From positions 80,175,212-80,239,211 of the forward strand of contig JAVMKO010000009.1 in the NCBI GenBank assembly GCA_032164245.1: a stretch of DNA of 64,000 nt, written 5' to 3'. Both the position numbers and the translations under genes were made by a program. Positions 1 to 11,735 of the stretch are shown here, piece after piece; within the stretch, counting starts at the first letter, position 1; the number at the start of each line of letters is the position of its first letter. The notes below the pieces were generated by a model. The model had not been told where the DNA came from. It saw nothing but the letters and a program-made list of their open reading frames with translations, and ran no database searches. This DNA is from Sternotherus odoratus (lineage: Eukaryota; Chordata; Testudines; Kinosternidae).

Positions 1-1190
1 TAGACGCCTAGTCTAAGCAATCAAATGTTGCTTCTTCCTAGCGGGCAGTGGAGAACCAGGCCCAAGTAGTAGACATAGCATATTTGAGCAGTTGATGGGT
101 CGGGGGAGTTCACAATTGGGTGTAGATTCAGCAACAAAGTTGGAAACCAGGATAAAAGGATTCCAGAAGATGAAAGAGAAAACATGAGCTTTCTGATAGG
201 ACAAGAGAGAAAAGGAAAGCCAGGCAGCAGCAGAAAAAGCAATAGTGAAACTATGGCTATAGAAGAAAGGAAGAATGCCAAGAAAGAAGAAACTGAGAAA
301 GAAATGAGCTTGCAAGAAGAGAAGATGGGACTATTAAAAAAGAGAAAACAAGTAACACAATGCGCTGTAGCTCGGAGATCCAGTAGTCAGTGTACTGGAC
401 TGATAGCTGGAGATTTTCATGCTGTGCAAGAAGCAGCGTTCCTGAGGACAACCTCTCAATCTTTCCAGGGAAAAGTGAAAGTCTCCGAAGTTATAGGGGA
501 ATACGAATGTGTTAATCACCTGACTCCCCCCTAGAGAGGTTCTTAGTGAACAGTTTCAAGTTTGGAAAACAGAATGTGTTCATATCAACAGAACTGGAGA
601 AGGACACACAACTAACCTTTCAAACTAGGCTTTCAACTAGTGACTCTTGAACAATATCAGAACTGATGGTACCCTGTACTGGGTAGGAAATGGATGCCAA
701 AACCCTGTGCACTTAAGTTCTCTAGAAAGGTATGGAGTTTGATGCTATAAGCTTTGCATGTTTAAAGAAAACTTTCTGGGGGAGGGTGGTAGCAGGGAAA
801 TCAATCCAAACTCTTCACCTATGTGCATCACTCATACTACAAAGTGACACAAGGTTACCAAGAAAACAGAGACAGTATTATCTAGTGATGCTAGAGTCTC
901 AATTTTGCATGCACTGGTTAAAAAAAGAATTGACTGGGATAGTTAAATCTCTAAGGAGACCTGACAACTCTAATGAGATTCACTTCTTCATTTCTGGATA
1001 AATTAAGGATTTCTTTGACTGGCTTCTCGTACATTTTCACATCCCCAAAAGCTAAGTCTGGGTTTTTGAATAAGATGGAACTGACTAGCAACCAACAACT
1101 CCTTCACTGACAGCTCTGATATATAGCAAAAGAGTCCCATTTTACCTTTTATCTTTAACCATCATATTCCGAGAGTTCATGTGGTACAAT
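1..1190. other. Unique sequence, no gene recognised
   Basis: I see no gene or known repeat here. An open frame on the plus strand (184-534) encodes a Lys/Glu/Ser-rich protein without any domain. Its composition follows the purine-rich AAGAAG-type bases, so I do not call it a gene. A second open frame at 732-1001 also resembles nothing I know. Confidence 0.6.
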
Positions 1191-1191
1191 T

Positions 1192-1315
1192 AGGGCTGTC
1201 AATTAATCGCCATTAATCACAATTTTAGTCACACTGTTAAACAACAGAAATGTATTAAATATTTTTGGATGTTTTCTACCTTTTCATATATATTGATTTC
1301 AATTACATCCCAACT
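1192..1315 (+). mobile_element. hAT-like DNA transposon fragment
   Basis: The segment opens with TAGGGCTGTCAATTAATCGC, followed by an ATTAATC-rich stretch and then a portion containing TATTAAATATTTTTGGATG. I recognise this order as a non-autonomous DNA element common in turtle genomes. The TAGGG start fits the hAT superfamily. Only the left end is present: no right terminal inverted repeat and no target-site duplication can be found, so it is truncated. The class assignment is from memory. Confidence 0.5.
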
Positions 1316-2790
1316 ACTTTTAAGCAGGAGCTTGATAACTTTATGACTGGGCAAATACGATGGGGTTGTCTGTAATAGCAAGGGACTGGATGGGATTACT
1401 CTTCCAGTCTTTTATGTTCCTAGACCAGGTACCTGTGATCTTGTGGCTTTAGTACGATTGCCCCTGTAAAAGTTATTTCCCTGGGCACTTATCACACAAC
1501 CAAATACATAACATTGTCTTTGGTGATCATATTTGAAAAGATTCACGATTCAGACCAATGCACCTGCCATCAGGATTTGCGCCCATGTAGTGCAGTGAAG
1601 TGCTGTTTTGTGTACTATTACAATTTTATAGGAAACCTAGAAAATAAGTGATTTAAAGACAATTGAAAAGAGTGCTTGTTTGGCCAGAATTCATTACAGG
1701 TCTATTGCTTTAATAGAAAATTTGTGTGAGGAAATTGCTCACAATGATTAGCTTGAAGTGGGCTGGCAATTAGTCTAGGACTGGTAGCGCCATCAGTTAA
1801 AGATAACCTTTTGAATGTTACAGGGTTTTAAATACTTTGCTTCGTTAAAAGGTCTGATCTTGTTCCTAGTGCAGCGATATGAACATAGGAATAGCTGCTC
1901 AGGATCAGAAATTCCTACAAAGAGAATCCCATCCCTGACTGTGTCCAGAACCAGATGCTTCAAAGGAAGGTACAAGAAACCCTCTAATTGACATGTGAGG
2001 TCAACAGGCCCAAAGGTAAATTTTAACTAGCAGCAGTAAGTGGCCGGTTTATGGGCTGAAGCATGAGGGTTCATATACATGGTGTTGACACATGGGGTTG
2101 ATGTACTTTCTTATCTTTCCTATCTAATCCATCTCTAGATACCTTACTGAAGTCATTGACAGAGTTAGTTTTGCCATTGACTTTGAGCTCTCTCTAATTT
2201 ACATTTATTTCTAGCTACAGTAAGAAGCCTCTCCAGACCTTTGGCTCTAGCACAGAGAAACTTGAGCAAATTTGTTTTTCTCAGAGAAGAACTGGTGTGG
2301 CAAAGGCTGCTGAGTGCAGCTGCCTCAGGCTGTGCCTCTCTGTGGCAGAAATAGATCTCGATGGATGCTTCTTTAGGCCATCTCTTATGTCACAAGTAGT
2401 TCTTTGGAGTGCCTCTCAGGGCTGCTCAGAACTGTCTATTTCCATTACGTGCGCCTATTTTAAGGAACAGATATCCCAACCCTGTTGAACTTCTCTTCAG
2501 GCTAAAGCTTCAAATATGCTCACTTTGTGTAACTAATTTTCCCCACCCCCATAAATGCACCTCTCCCACATTACCAGGCCTGATGCGTTGGGAGGTTCCA
2601 TGGGGCCAAGATTCAGCTTCCCCCTGAAGTTGTCAATTGACCCCATCAGGCAAAAAAGGAGAAACGTTTGCTTGCCTCTTGCCATTTGGATGACTGCAAA
2701 TATCCCCTCATCAGCAGGGAATAAAGTGATCACCACAGCAGCAGGGAGTCCTTTCTTCCCAGCAGTGAACTGCAACTTCCTAAAGCCCCT
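1316..2790. other. Unique AT-rich sequence
   Basis: No gene and no repeat that I can name. Overlapping short frames at 2297-2800 on both strands have no recognisable domain and overlap each other, as expected for chance frames. Confidence 0.5.
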
Positions 2791-3121
2791 AAGAACATAA
2801 GAATTACCATACTGGGTCAGATCAAAGGCCTATCCAGCCCAGTATCCTGTCTACCAACAGTGGCCAATGCCAGGTGCCCTGGAGTGAGTGAACCTAACAG
2901 GTAATGATCAAGTGATCTCTCTCCTGCCATCCATCTCCACCCTCTGACAAACAGAGTCTAGGGACAACATTCCTTACCTATCCTGGCTAATAGCCATTAA
3001 TGGACTGAACCTCCATGAATTTATCCAGTTCTCTTTTAAACCCTGTTATAGTCCTAGCCTTCACAGCCTCCTCAGACAAGGAGTTCCACAGCTTGACTGT
3101 GCGCTGTGCGAAGAAGAACAG
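2791..3121 (-). mobile_element. CR1 LINE, 5'-truncated, antisense
   Basis: Read on the minus strand, this is the last part of a CR1 retrotransposon: the end of ORF2 followed by the 3' untranslated region. The frame still gives FFFAQRTVKLWNSLSEEA and then TITGFKRELDKFME, the C-terminal end typical of CR1 reverse-transcriptase proteins. The element ends at 2791 in the short CTTATGTTCTT-type tail. It is cut off at its 5' end near 3121, as is usual for CR1. It shares the diagnostic segment GTTAGGTTCACTCACTC with the sense copy at 33199-33570, so the two belong to one subfamily. It is a dead fragment. Confidence 0.85.
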
Positions 3122-5398
3122 GTGAAAGACCCTTTGGACAACACATTCAATTACGGTTGTTGTCTTAATGCAAAGCAAAGAATTCATTCTAGAACTTTAT
3201 TCATTCTAGAACCCTTAAGTGCTCCTTTTGTATCTGTATTGTCATGGGGCCACGCTGGTTGTTTAGAAGGCTTCCTGCTTCTGATGTGTTTAAAAAACAT
3301 TTTTTATTATCTTTTAAGTTATTGTTTGGTGTAGCCAAGACAGCACCCCCTTGCTGCCCTCACCCTTCTGAGGGTTCCTGATCATCAGGTGTCATCCCTC
3401 ACAGGTCCAATGGCCTCCAACTCTGGTGGCACTTGAGTCCTGCCACTTCCTGGGTATTAGTCCAAAACAAATAGGAAAACTGTGAATTTCAAAGTCCGGG
3501 GTACCCATGGATTCATTGCAGGACCCGCTCTTCTGCTGTGGGTTTGTCTCCATGCAGCTAGTTCCTTTTTATTAGTTTTCCTGGGCCTAGTTCTGTCTCA
3601 GCCAGGAGAAAAGGTGGCTCTGGCGCTTGGCTGGAACCAGGTTTTCCCTGTTGAAGTAGCAGGGCTCTGGTCTTACATAAAAGTACATAAATAGTAGTTA
3701 TTGTCGGGAACAACTGAAAAAAAAATCCCACCCTGCTACCTGTATTCCATTTGTGTCTGCACAAGTGACCAATTCCCAGACCCTGTTTATTCTCATTACA
3801 CAGACACCCCACTATTAGGCCCAAGTTGGCACGAATGGCATTCTGCTTCCCACAAAGATCCAGAAGAGAAATAAGAGATCGTCGTAGGTCAGCACCGAGG
3901 TGGAACACTGGCAATGCCACAAGAGGAAGGCTGCTCGCGGTGTGTCTGCACTCAGTGAGTGCTACACCTGCTTCACTCCACATTTTTAAAAAAACAAACA
4001 AATCTACACATGGGTCTGCATCACAGATAAGTGTTTAAAATGGAGACATTTCCATTTATTCAGGTAAATACCGTACATTTTAAAGTGTGTACACATTGGA
4101 TAACTGGTAAGAAAATTTCCATAAAAAAACCCACCCACTCCCCACCCCTCTAAAAAAAACAGGGCGTGGAGAGAGAAGTTAGGAAAATGTAGGTGAAAAT
4201 AACTTTGTTCCCTCCCCAAATCAGTTTGACCATTTCCCAAACTGATTAATAAACACAAGCCACACTATCATACGTATTCATAGAACTTTTCTCTAGGATA
4301 TAATGTATACCAGGCATTTTACTCATAGGGGAAAAAAAGTCAGCTCTCGTTTTAGTATAATGAAATTAAATTCAAAAGAGACTCTCCTTTTTAAAACAAT
4401 TGTGTTATGGTTCTGACAAATTGCCATCAAAATGTCAAATGTATGGATACAAGTAAAAACATTTTCCATTGATTCATAGTGGGATCAGAACCTGTCATTT
4501 GCAGCAACTATGCAGTAAGGATTTTTATGGCAAAGGTATAAACCTCTGGAAACAGAAGTTTATGATGAAGAGCTTGAAGAAAACTGAATGATGTGACAGA
4601 TAACATGTAAGAGGAGTTGGTGACCTGAAGAGGTAAATTCAGAGCCCCCTTACCTGCAGGGCCTTCACTTAAAGAGTGGACCCCAGCTTGCAAAAAGAGC
4701 AGAACAGGGCATGAGATTTTACCCCTGCAATCCCACTGTCAGGGGAGGAGATTGGACAAGGCAGTGAGTTGCTGTCTCTCTCTGACCCCAGAGTGCTAGA
4801 GGGGCAGATAATGTTGATGCAAATTGCAGAGCCCCCATGAGACCAAATCTCCATGGAAGACTGACAGAGCCAGGAATATAATCAAGTATCTCAATTCTAT
4901 ATACTTCACCAAATGAGCAGAAATGGAGTAGACTCACATCATAATCTCCATACACACTGATAGAAAGCAGATCTAATCTGAATCAGTCTATAGGAGAATA
5001 TTGTTATTTTCATCAGTAGGAGAACATTGCAGTTTGTGAATGGCAAAGACCAAAAAAAACCATGTGCCTGGAGAAAGATTTCATTAACTTGTTCAGATCA
5101 CTGTCTGGGTGTGCAATGATGGCTCCATGGTTATTTTGCAGTGGTGTGTTACCCAGGTAGTACTTTTAAGATCTCCTAGGTAGATTTTTAAGATCAAATC
5201 ATAGGTACCACTAGTGTGTTTATACAAAAAAAAAGCCACCTTAAAATGTGTATATATAAAATAGGTAAATATGTTACACACCAGTTTTTATTATAGGAGA
5301 TTTTGTATAATGCAAGGAGGAAAAAATACTAATTTTTTTTCCTAAATAATTCAGGTCCAATTTTTGAATATCTGACTAATAAGGATTGCTCAAATCCC
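3122..5398. other. Unique sequence, no gene recognised
   Basis: No recognisable gene or repeat. The longest frame (minus strand, 3558-4001, 147 codons) has no domain I know and overlaps other chance frames. Short A-runs occur near 3718, 4150 and 5225. Confidence 0.5.
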
Positions 5399-5403
5399 AA
5401 ATT

Positions 5404-6152
5404 TGAGTATTCAAAGCAGCATACAGGTGAAATGTTGATCAGAAGGACTCAAAGACTAATTTTGGGACAGTACTTAGGCAGATGTCATAGGGTCCACTCA
5501 CCACTTCCTTCTCCTGTCTCCCCTGGGGATTAGCGCCTGCCTGGTCTGGGGCACCCTTCTGCTGCTTGCTGCACACCCTGCTGCCATACTCTCTCTCCGT
5601 CTCAAACTCCAGGTGCCCCTTCTTCATGAATCGGTGTTCCAGCCAGGTCACTATGGGTTTCCCCCATATGGTGTATCAAAGTGTTTCAGGGTAAACTGTC
5701 CCAGGCAGCCTGCTCTCCACTGCTTGGTCTGTGCCACTTCCCCAGTGGTTGGTAGAGGAACCCAGGCTGGTCCTCTACTCCAGGTTCCAACCCAGAGGTC
5801 TTATCAGCAGCCAAGATCTAGCTTATTGGATACCTGACTGCCTTGCCTATCTGTCCGGCTCCCCCCCCCCCCTGGGTTTGCCAGTCCCACAAAACCCTCC
5901 TCTCAGGGGAGAACTGTAGACTACTTGCCTCTACTGCCCCAAACACACCTCCCCGCTCCTAGGGAGTCACTGCAAACTACTCCCCTGTTGCTCTCAGAGT
6001 CAGGGCTTTACAGAAGCCCCTCCTGTTTCTGTCCAGCTGAACCTCATCTCTAATTAATCCCTGCTCCCTGGATTCTCCTCAGCTGCAGCCTGGGCAGTTA
6101 ATTGGCCTACCTAGCCACTTTAACCCCTTCAGGTCTAGCATGGGGTGTCTCA
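5404..6152. repeat. LTR-like interspersed repeat (candidate)
   Basis: This GC- and pyrimidine-rich block contrasts with its AT-rich surroundings. It resembles a mid-copy turtle repeat that ends in a CACTTTAACCCCTTCAGG-type segment (about 6116-6133). Candidate boundaries are TGAG at 5404 and CTCA at 6152, flanked on both sides by AAATT (5399-5403 and 6153-6157). That would fit an LTR with a 5-bp target-site duplication. AAATT is a common word in AT-rich DNA, so the boundaries are tentative. A C-run of 14 lies near 5860. No gag or pol frame is present. Confidence 0.4.
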
Positions 6153-6157
6153 AAATT

Positions 6158-7807
6158 GGCTTCTGCATAGGTGTGCTACATTTCTGTGTTGGTTTTCATT
6201 AGAGTTTTTTAAACCTGTACCCACATTATCCCGGTTTTTAGCAGCATTTTGCATAATACAAACCTGCCTGCAAGCGCTTTTCATACGAGGCTTAAACACT
6301 GGACGTCAGCTGCGATGTGGTCTTCGAGTTCCTCCCTTTAATATTTACTGTGACACCTCTACAAATGGCACAAAGCCAGCCACCTGTGATCTTGCCATTC
6401 CAGCATCATTGTTGAACTAATGTATTTTAATGTATATGGATCACAGGGAATTTTCCACCGATGCTGCTAATGCCAGACTCGGGATCATATGCATACCCCA
6501 CTTGTGCATTCCCAGATGAGATTGCCTTTTGTTATGATAAGCTTACCAGATCAGGAATACAGCTGTAACAACTATATTGTTGCAGCAGTCAATCTATCAC
6601 CATCCTTTTGGAAAACTAATTCAACAGCACTAGTTTATTTTAGCTTCCCTGGAAGGACGGGAAATTAACTGCAGTGTCAGGACTTAATTATCCATCAAAG
6701 CTTTTCCCCCCAAAATGAAGGGTCTTTCAAGCCACTGGCTAAGATTAGATCCCTTTTTTCCTTTTAATTTTTTTAATGAAGCTTTTAAGTGAAGTCTTAT
6801 CAATACATAACATACAAAACAGTGTTCGTAAACAAACATTAGAAGGCTCACGACCATGCACACTGACCTTTGATGTCCCCTACTCTTTTTTTTCCTTTTA
6901 ACATATCTGCTCCAGAACTGTTAGAGGGACCTAAAAACAAATTACAGGAAAAGCTTCAGAGCCAAAACCCAAATAAGTTACATGGCGGTTGATGGATCTA
7001 GCCTTGCAGTATAGCCCCTACAGACAGTTCAAAAGCAAAAGCTGTGTACAAAGGGAATTTTAGCCTTTATTGAATTTTAAAAAAATCATTCAAAAATTCC
7101 TCCAAAATTTCTTCTACTCCACACAAAGGTGTAAACAACAAAAATTGTCCCTCTTATCACAGTTAATATGGCCTGAATGTGCAAATGGATTCCACGAAAC
7201 AAAACATTTGCGCTAGCTCAAAGAAGTGTATACTTCTGACATGAACCTTTTTTTTCTCTTTGGAGTTTAAAACTATTATAATGCCATTGTTTCTGACAAA
7301 TACAGCATAGCAGGTATCACGACACCACTTGGAGACAAACATTTTTGAAGGCCGTGTGTCGTAAGAAAACACACTAACAAATACAACTGAACAGATGGAT
7401 CCTGATCACAGACTTGGAAAGGTTGAATGCAGCAAGTAGTGAAGATTGATACCTACTTACAAAGAAGCAATCTGGGCATAGTGAACAGCAGGTTGCTACA
7501 AAGATTTGGCATATTTATTGAAGCATGACGAGAGTTTCGCGGTTCCACTAACTGATATACACAAAGGGCTATATAAACCATAGTATACAAAGTATTTCCA
7601 CCCCCCTCCCCATACACACACACACTGAATTATAATGACTGACTAAACACAATAAAATCTAAGGAATACCTGCTTTAATGTGGGGTAGTGCATTGTCTGG
7701 ATTGCAGTTTTACAGTATGTGTACTTTAGAAGTGTCAGTGATGTTTGCAAAACGTTGACTTTGATGGAAGCAGAATGGGGCTGCTATCAAGCTCCCTCCT
7801 CCCCAGT
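6158..7807. other. Unique AT-rich sequence
   Basis: No gene recognised. There is a short (CA)n tract near 7613-7625 and several homopolymer A or T runs. AATAAA words occur on the minus strand near 7065 and 7515, but without a coding exon they do not establish a 3' UTR. Confidence 0.45.
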
Positions 7808-7911
7808 CTTTTTTTTCTCTTAAGCCTAGGCATATCCATTAACCTTTCCTCATTGGACTCACTCCCATTTGTCCACCTCTTTCCTAAACTGTGGTGCCCA
7901 GAATTGAACAC

Positions 7912-7926
7912 GATGTACCTGCTGAG
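7912..7926. repeat. Target-site duplication, left copy
   Basis: GATGTACCTGCTGAG lies directly left of the Penelope-like insertion. Its partner at 8020-8034 (GATGTACCCGCTGTG) differs at two of 15 positions. Both lie in the CR1 reading, where only one copy is expected. Confidence 0.8.
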
Positions 7927-8019
7927 GTAACAAAGTCCTGTGGCACCTTAAAGACTAACTATAAAGTTTTGAAGCATAAGCTTTCGTGGGCTAATACCCA
8001 CTTCGTCGGATGCAAGCAG
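7927..8019 (-). mobile_element. Penelope-like element fragment nested in CR1
   Basis: A 93-bp insertion splits the antisense CR1. It contains TGTGGCACCTTAAAGACTAA and CATAAGCTTTCGTGGGCTA, the hallmarks of an abundant turtle repeat that I attribute to a Penelope-like retroelement. Read on the minus strand, 8009-7971 shows CCGACGA, a spacer A, a six-pair stem (GTGGGT/GCCCAC), GAAA, a GC-TTAT-GC mini-stem and TTC. This resembles the catalytic core of a hammerhead ribozyme, with one changed core base and one extra A. The flanking 15-bp duplications show insertion by retrotransposition after the CR1 was in place. Confidence 0.75.
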
Positions 8020-8034
8020 GATGTACCCGCTGTG
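8020..8034. repeat. Target-site duplication, right copy
   Basis: GATGTACCCGCTGTG is the partner of the 7912-7926 duplication and marks the right edge of the nested insertion. Confidence 0.8.
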
Positions 8035-8585
8035 ACCTCACCAGTGTCACGTAGAGCGGGACAGCTACCTCCTCTGTCCTGCATATGGCACTCCTGTTAA
8101 TACACCCCAAAATCATATTCACCTTTTTTCACAACTGCATCACAATGCAGTATTAGTATTCTGGATCACAGGCACAGCTTCATCCAAATCCATTAAAATT
8201 AAGCAAAATGTTTGCTAAAATAAATAAATAAAACTATACTGTAAATGTTAAAAAAAAACACGTGAACTATTAATTCATTAATGTGGTAAACTTTCATTTT
8301 CCACTCTGTATACTTTAAAATCCAGATTGATTGTTACATTGTAATCAGAACAAAGATGAGAATGTTCAATTTGTGACCCACTAGAACCCTGAGATCCTAT
8401 TCAGCAGTGTTACCACCTGGCCGGTTATTCCCCATTTGTATTTTGTGCATTTGATTTTTCCTTTGTAAGTGAAGTACTTTGCACTTATCCTTATTGAATT
8501 GTATCCTGTTGATTTCAGATCAATTCTCCAATTTGTCACGGTCACTTTGGATCCTAATCCTGTCCCACAAAGCACATGCAACTCA

Positions 8586-11500
8586 GCATTTTTTTTTCTT
8601 TTTAGAAATTTTAATGTCTTATTTAAAAAACAAAACAATGGAAATGAATAATGGAAAATGATCTAAAGTAAAATTTAAGGAGCCCTGAAGTTCTCATTAC
8701 CATGAAGCTAAATATGCATACCCCTATATTCTAATCTATTCTAATGAGCAACCCTGTGTGACAATCTGGCCAGGTGATTTGGGGAGAATAAAATGCTCAG
8801 TTTCTAGGCCTTTTTCGTATGTATCTGGTTGTAATTTAAGACCTCCTCCCACAAATACTTACACACATGAAACTTTTCTTAGGAGAATAATCCCATTCAT
8901 GGGACCTCTTATATGAGTAATAGTGCTTGCACATTCAAGAGTTTGCAGAATTAGACCCCCTCTCTACAAATGCCCAATCTTTCTAGAACCAATGGGCACA
9001 TTTGAAATGTAGCACTAGTGTGACAGTTTTCAGAAAGAGTACCTATCACAAACTTGCTGATAGTTGCTGTGTTGCATATCATTGTAGCAACCAGTAAAAA
9101 AAAAACCCCACAAAACAGTAAAGAAAGAATTGTGGGCTGTCTCTCCAGGTTTCAGATGTCTAAAACAATTGTTGAAGCTTGACCTGATCTCAATTTCCAC
9201 TTTAATCTAGATCAGGAAGGCAGTAATCGGGAATGTTGACAACATAGCAATTTCTTTTAGGTCTTTTTTCAGTATCTGGACTGTTCTAGTCTTAAGATTC
9301 CTGTTGTAATGACCAGACACCTGAAGAGCCTTGTGATGGATCATTTTACTCTTAATTTATTGTGTGTGAGGGAGAGTGGGGGGAGTTATGTTAGAGATTA
9401 AAGTTGGACAGGTATGGAGGCAAATAAATACTGTAATAAAAACGTAACCTTTCAGAAGGCTCCTGGCTTATTGGCAGCTTTACACACTATATTTCATCAA
9501 GATTCTTTACTGCTTCTTACTTCAGTGGAGCAGTATAAAAATCTGTACTTTCAATCAAAGTTTAAGCAACAAAAGTGTATGCCATCATTTAAGTAGTATG
9601 TAAAATTTATAGCACTGGGGTTAGCTAGCTATTGAGAATGTAATGTGTGCCAAAGCCCCTTTCCGGGAGTTCTGAATTTGCCTTTCTTTTTAAACATGCA
9701 GATCACATTCCCCTGAGATACTTATCTTTTCCCATGATGCTCTTGGCTGACAGAAAGACAAGCTTAGTGCACAGAAATGCCAGTTGAGTTGACAAGCAAA
9801 TTCCATCAGTATGCAGTGTTTACACAGTACAGTTTAGCAACAGCAGTTCACACAGCCTGATGCTTTGGAACAGAAATATAATTAAGCCTTAAATCGGCAG
9901 AGTTCAGATTAATTCTTATCACACAGGTCTTGTGCTTTTTGTTGTTTAATTCTCAAGATCTGTTTGTCACTAAATAAAAACAGCATATAATGCTTAACCA
10001 GCTTTGGTGCTGTTTATAAGATGTCCAGGTGCAACATTTTGGGGGTAAATGAAATTATTTCTATGAACATCTTGTATTTTTCTCATTAATTACAAGTTTT
10101 AACAATCTCAGCAGAATCTAGTATTGTTTTTTCCTGCAGTTCCATCTCTCTGCTGACACATAAAAGAAACTGTATTCTAAACAAAACAGGACACTGTGGC
10201 TGTAATGACTTGAACGCTCAGCTCAGCGCTAACCAACTCGCAGCCTCTGTCTTATCCAAAAGTATTTTCAGAACTTTTTTTTAAGTTTACAGTAAAAAAA
10301 GATCTAGATCCAAACACTGTGTACTTATTAGCTTCTGAGGAATACTTCAGAAAGAGAGAACATGGAAGTAAATTGCCGCCGAACAGGGCCTTGTGAGCCT
10401 GCTACATTTAAGCAGGACTGACTGTGACTCTCTCTCACATAGATCTGAAAGATCATTTGAGTACAAACTGCCATTTAATATCCCCATTACGCTGTTGAAT
10501 TTTCTTTCTGGGAAGCTGAGACTAAGGGCCCAAACTTGAAGGCCTTGCATTGCACCCTGGGGAAAGGAAGCGGTGAGGCTTCAGTAGCTGAGGGACTGTT
10601 ATACCAAATCCTAAGAGAGGTCCCCTGTGCCAAACGGTTGTGGACTTGGCCTAGGAAGAGGTGGGATTTTTAAGGGGCTTTATTCCCACCAAAAACCTTC
10701 CCCCTCACATCCCATGAAACGTCCCCCACATGATATAATAAAAATAAGATGTATTCACTCTCATTTATCTCCGCTGGTACAATCATTGACAATATGTCCT
10801 ACGCAAGTTTAGAGGCAAGTAAAAATTCACCAAACTCATTTGAATGCTCTATATGGCCCTCTCTTACTCAATTTGTATTTTATTAGTTGCTTTACAACCT
10901 GAACCATATTATTTCAGAATCGGTGATAGGCAGCAATTAATTCTGATTTCTTGACACTTTGATATGCAGATCTTTATATGTATGTATGTAGTGTTCCAGA
11001 AATGTGGGTTTCACTCGGAGGACAGCCACCATCCATTGCAGCAGGTACGTCAAAAAAAAAAAAAGCCACGGAGCTTTGGATCCTTCCCAGGCCCTTTTAT
11101 AGGTCTTATGTATGGTAAAGTTTATTCTCTGTAAGCTTTCCGGCTGAATTTTAAATAGAGCAGTACTCCAGCACCACCCAACATCAGGCCTTCAATTTGT
11201 ATAAGAAGAATCAAAGGCTTCACACAGCTCTAAGTACACATAGGTCCAGATCACCCCCCATTTCTGTGTACACAAGACATTCTCCCCACCCCCAAGTCCT
11301 CTCTTCCTCCTGCCTGTGACCCATGCACTCAGTATGGAACTCTGTCTCCCCACCCCCACCCCCAGTGGTGGCTAAGACACTATCGACTCAGGTAGTCAAT
11401 AGGTGGACTGTGGGCCAAATCCAGACTGCCGGACACTTTTGAACAGGCCTCAACATCTTTTTATTTACTTATTATTGTTGTTGGGGTTTTTTTTGGGGGG

Positions 11501-11591
11501 GGGAGGGGTGTTATTTTCTCTGGAGGCTGGACCTTGACTCTACCTTTGACTAAGATCTTTGGGCCTTAACAAAAAATAATGGACTAACCCT
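8586..11591. other. Unique sequence, no gene recognised
   Basis: Nothing gene-like is seen. Low-complexity points are an A-run near 11047-11060, (TATG)n near 10978-10989, C-rich tracts near 11285 and 11350, and a T-run/G-run junction near 11483-11507. All frames are short and featureless. Confidence 0.5.
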
Positions 11592-11643
11592 GCTATAGAT
11601 GTCGATATGCCTGCTACAACCTTGACTAACAGAGTTAGGTCTT

Positions 11644-11656
11644 TTAGCTCAGGCAG
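11644..11656 (+). promoter_or_regulatory. Pol III A-box-like element of the SINE
   Basis: TTAGCTCAGGCAG matches the tRNA A-box pattern TRGCNNARNNG closely. Together with the B-box at 11691-11699 it forms a type-2 polymerase III internal promoter. Whether it is active cannot be judged from the sequence. Confidence 0.55.
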
Positions 11657-11690
11657 AAGAGGCTCATGCATTTAGAACCAGGACTCCCTC

Positions 11691-11699
11691 GTTCAATCC
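11691..11699 (+). promoter_or_regulatory. Pol III B-box-like element of the SINE
   Basis: GTTCAATCC matches the B-box consensus GTTCRANYC and lies at a tRNA-like distance from the A box. Confidence 0.55.
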
Positions 11700-11735
11700 C
11701 TTCTGACAAAGACATACGAAAGGGTGCTGTGTTAC

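Larger units (their letters stand above)
7808..8585 (-). mobile_element. CR1 LINE reverse-transcriptase fragment, antisense
   Basis: On the minus strand this is the internal to C-terminal part of CR1 ORF2. The frame at 8381-8638 contains VTVTNWRIDLKSTGYNSIR and then KGKIKCTKYKWGITGQ. These are degraded forms of the CR1 block before the helical 'LGVIVDHKLNMSQQC'-type motif. The following stretch (about 7860-8160) is the next part of ORF2, out of frame and with stops. The copy is interrupted at 7927-8019 by a Penelope-like insertion flanked by 15-bp duplications. It is a pseudogene, and its several frame breaks suggest an old insertion. Confidence 0.8.
11592..11735 (+). mobile_element. tRNA-derived turtle SINE, sense
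   Basis: The segment starts with a CTGCTACAACCTTGACTAAC-like leader, followed by a tRNA-like region. An A-box-like sequence TTAGCTCAGGCAG lies at 11644-11656, and a B-box-like sequence GTTCAATCC lies 34 bp downstream at 11691-11699. This is the internal RNA polymerase III promoter layout of a tRNA-derived SINE. Related copies in the opposite orientation lie at 24770-24970 and 61826-61998. The 3' end is not clear and no poly(A) or LINE-like tail is obvious, so it is probably truncated or decayed. Confidence 0.7.

Noticed and set aside
184..534. 116-codon plus-strand open frame, Lys/Glu-rich
   Set aside because: Low-complexity purine-driven composition, no domain, no splice or promoter context.
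2791..3187. Host gene exon on the minus strand (66-codon frame)
   Set aside because: The protein is the C-terminus of CR1 ORF2.
3558..4001. 147-codon minus-strand open frame
   Set aside because: No recognisable motif, overlaps other frames, and no sign of exon borders used in a gene.
7063..7525. Minus-strand AATAAA words suggesting a 3' UTR
   Set aside because: Common in AT-rich DNA; no coding exon or downstream GT-rich context supports a gene end.
11644..11700. A functional tRNA gene
   Set aside because: A and B boxes are present, but the sequence cannot form the acceptor and anticodon arms of a tRNA; it fits a SINE.
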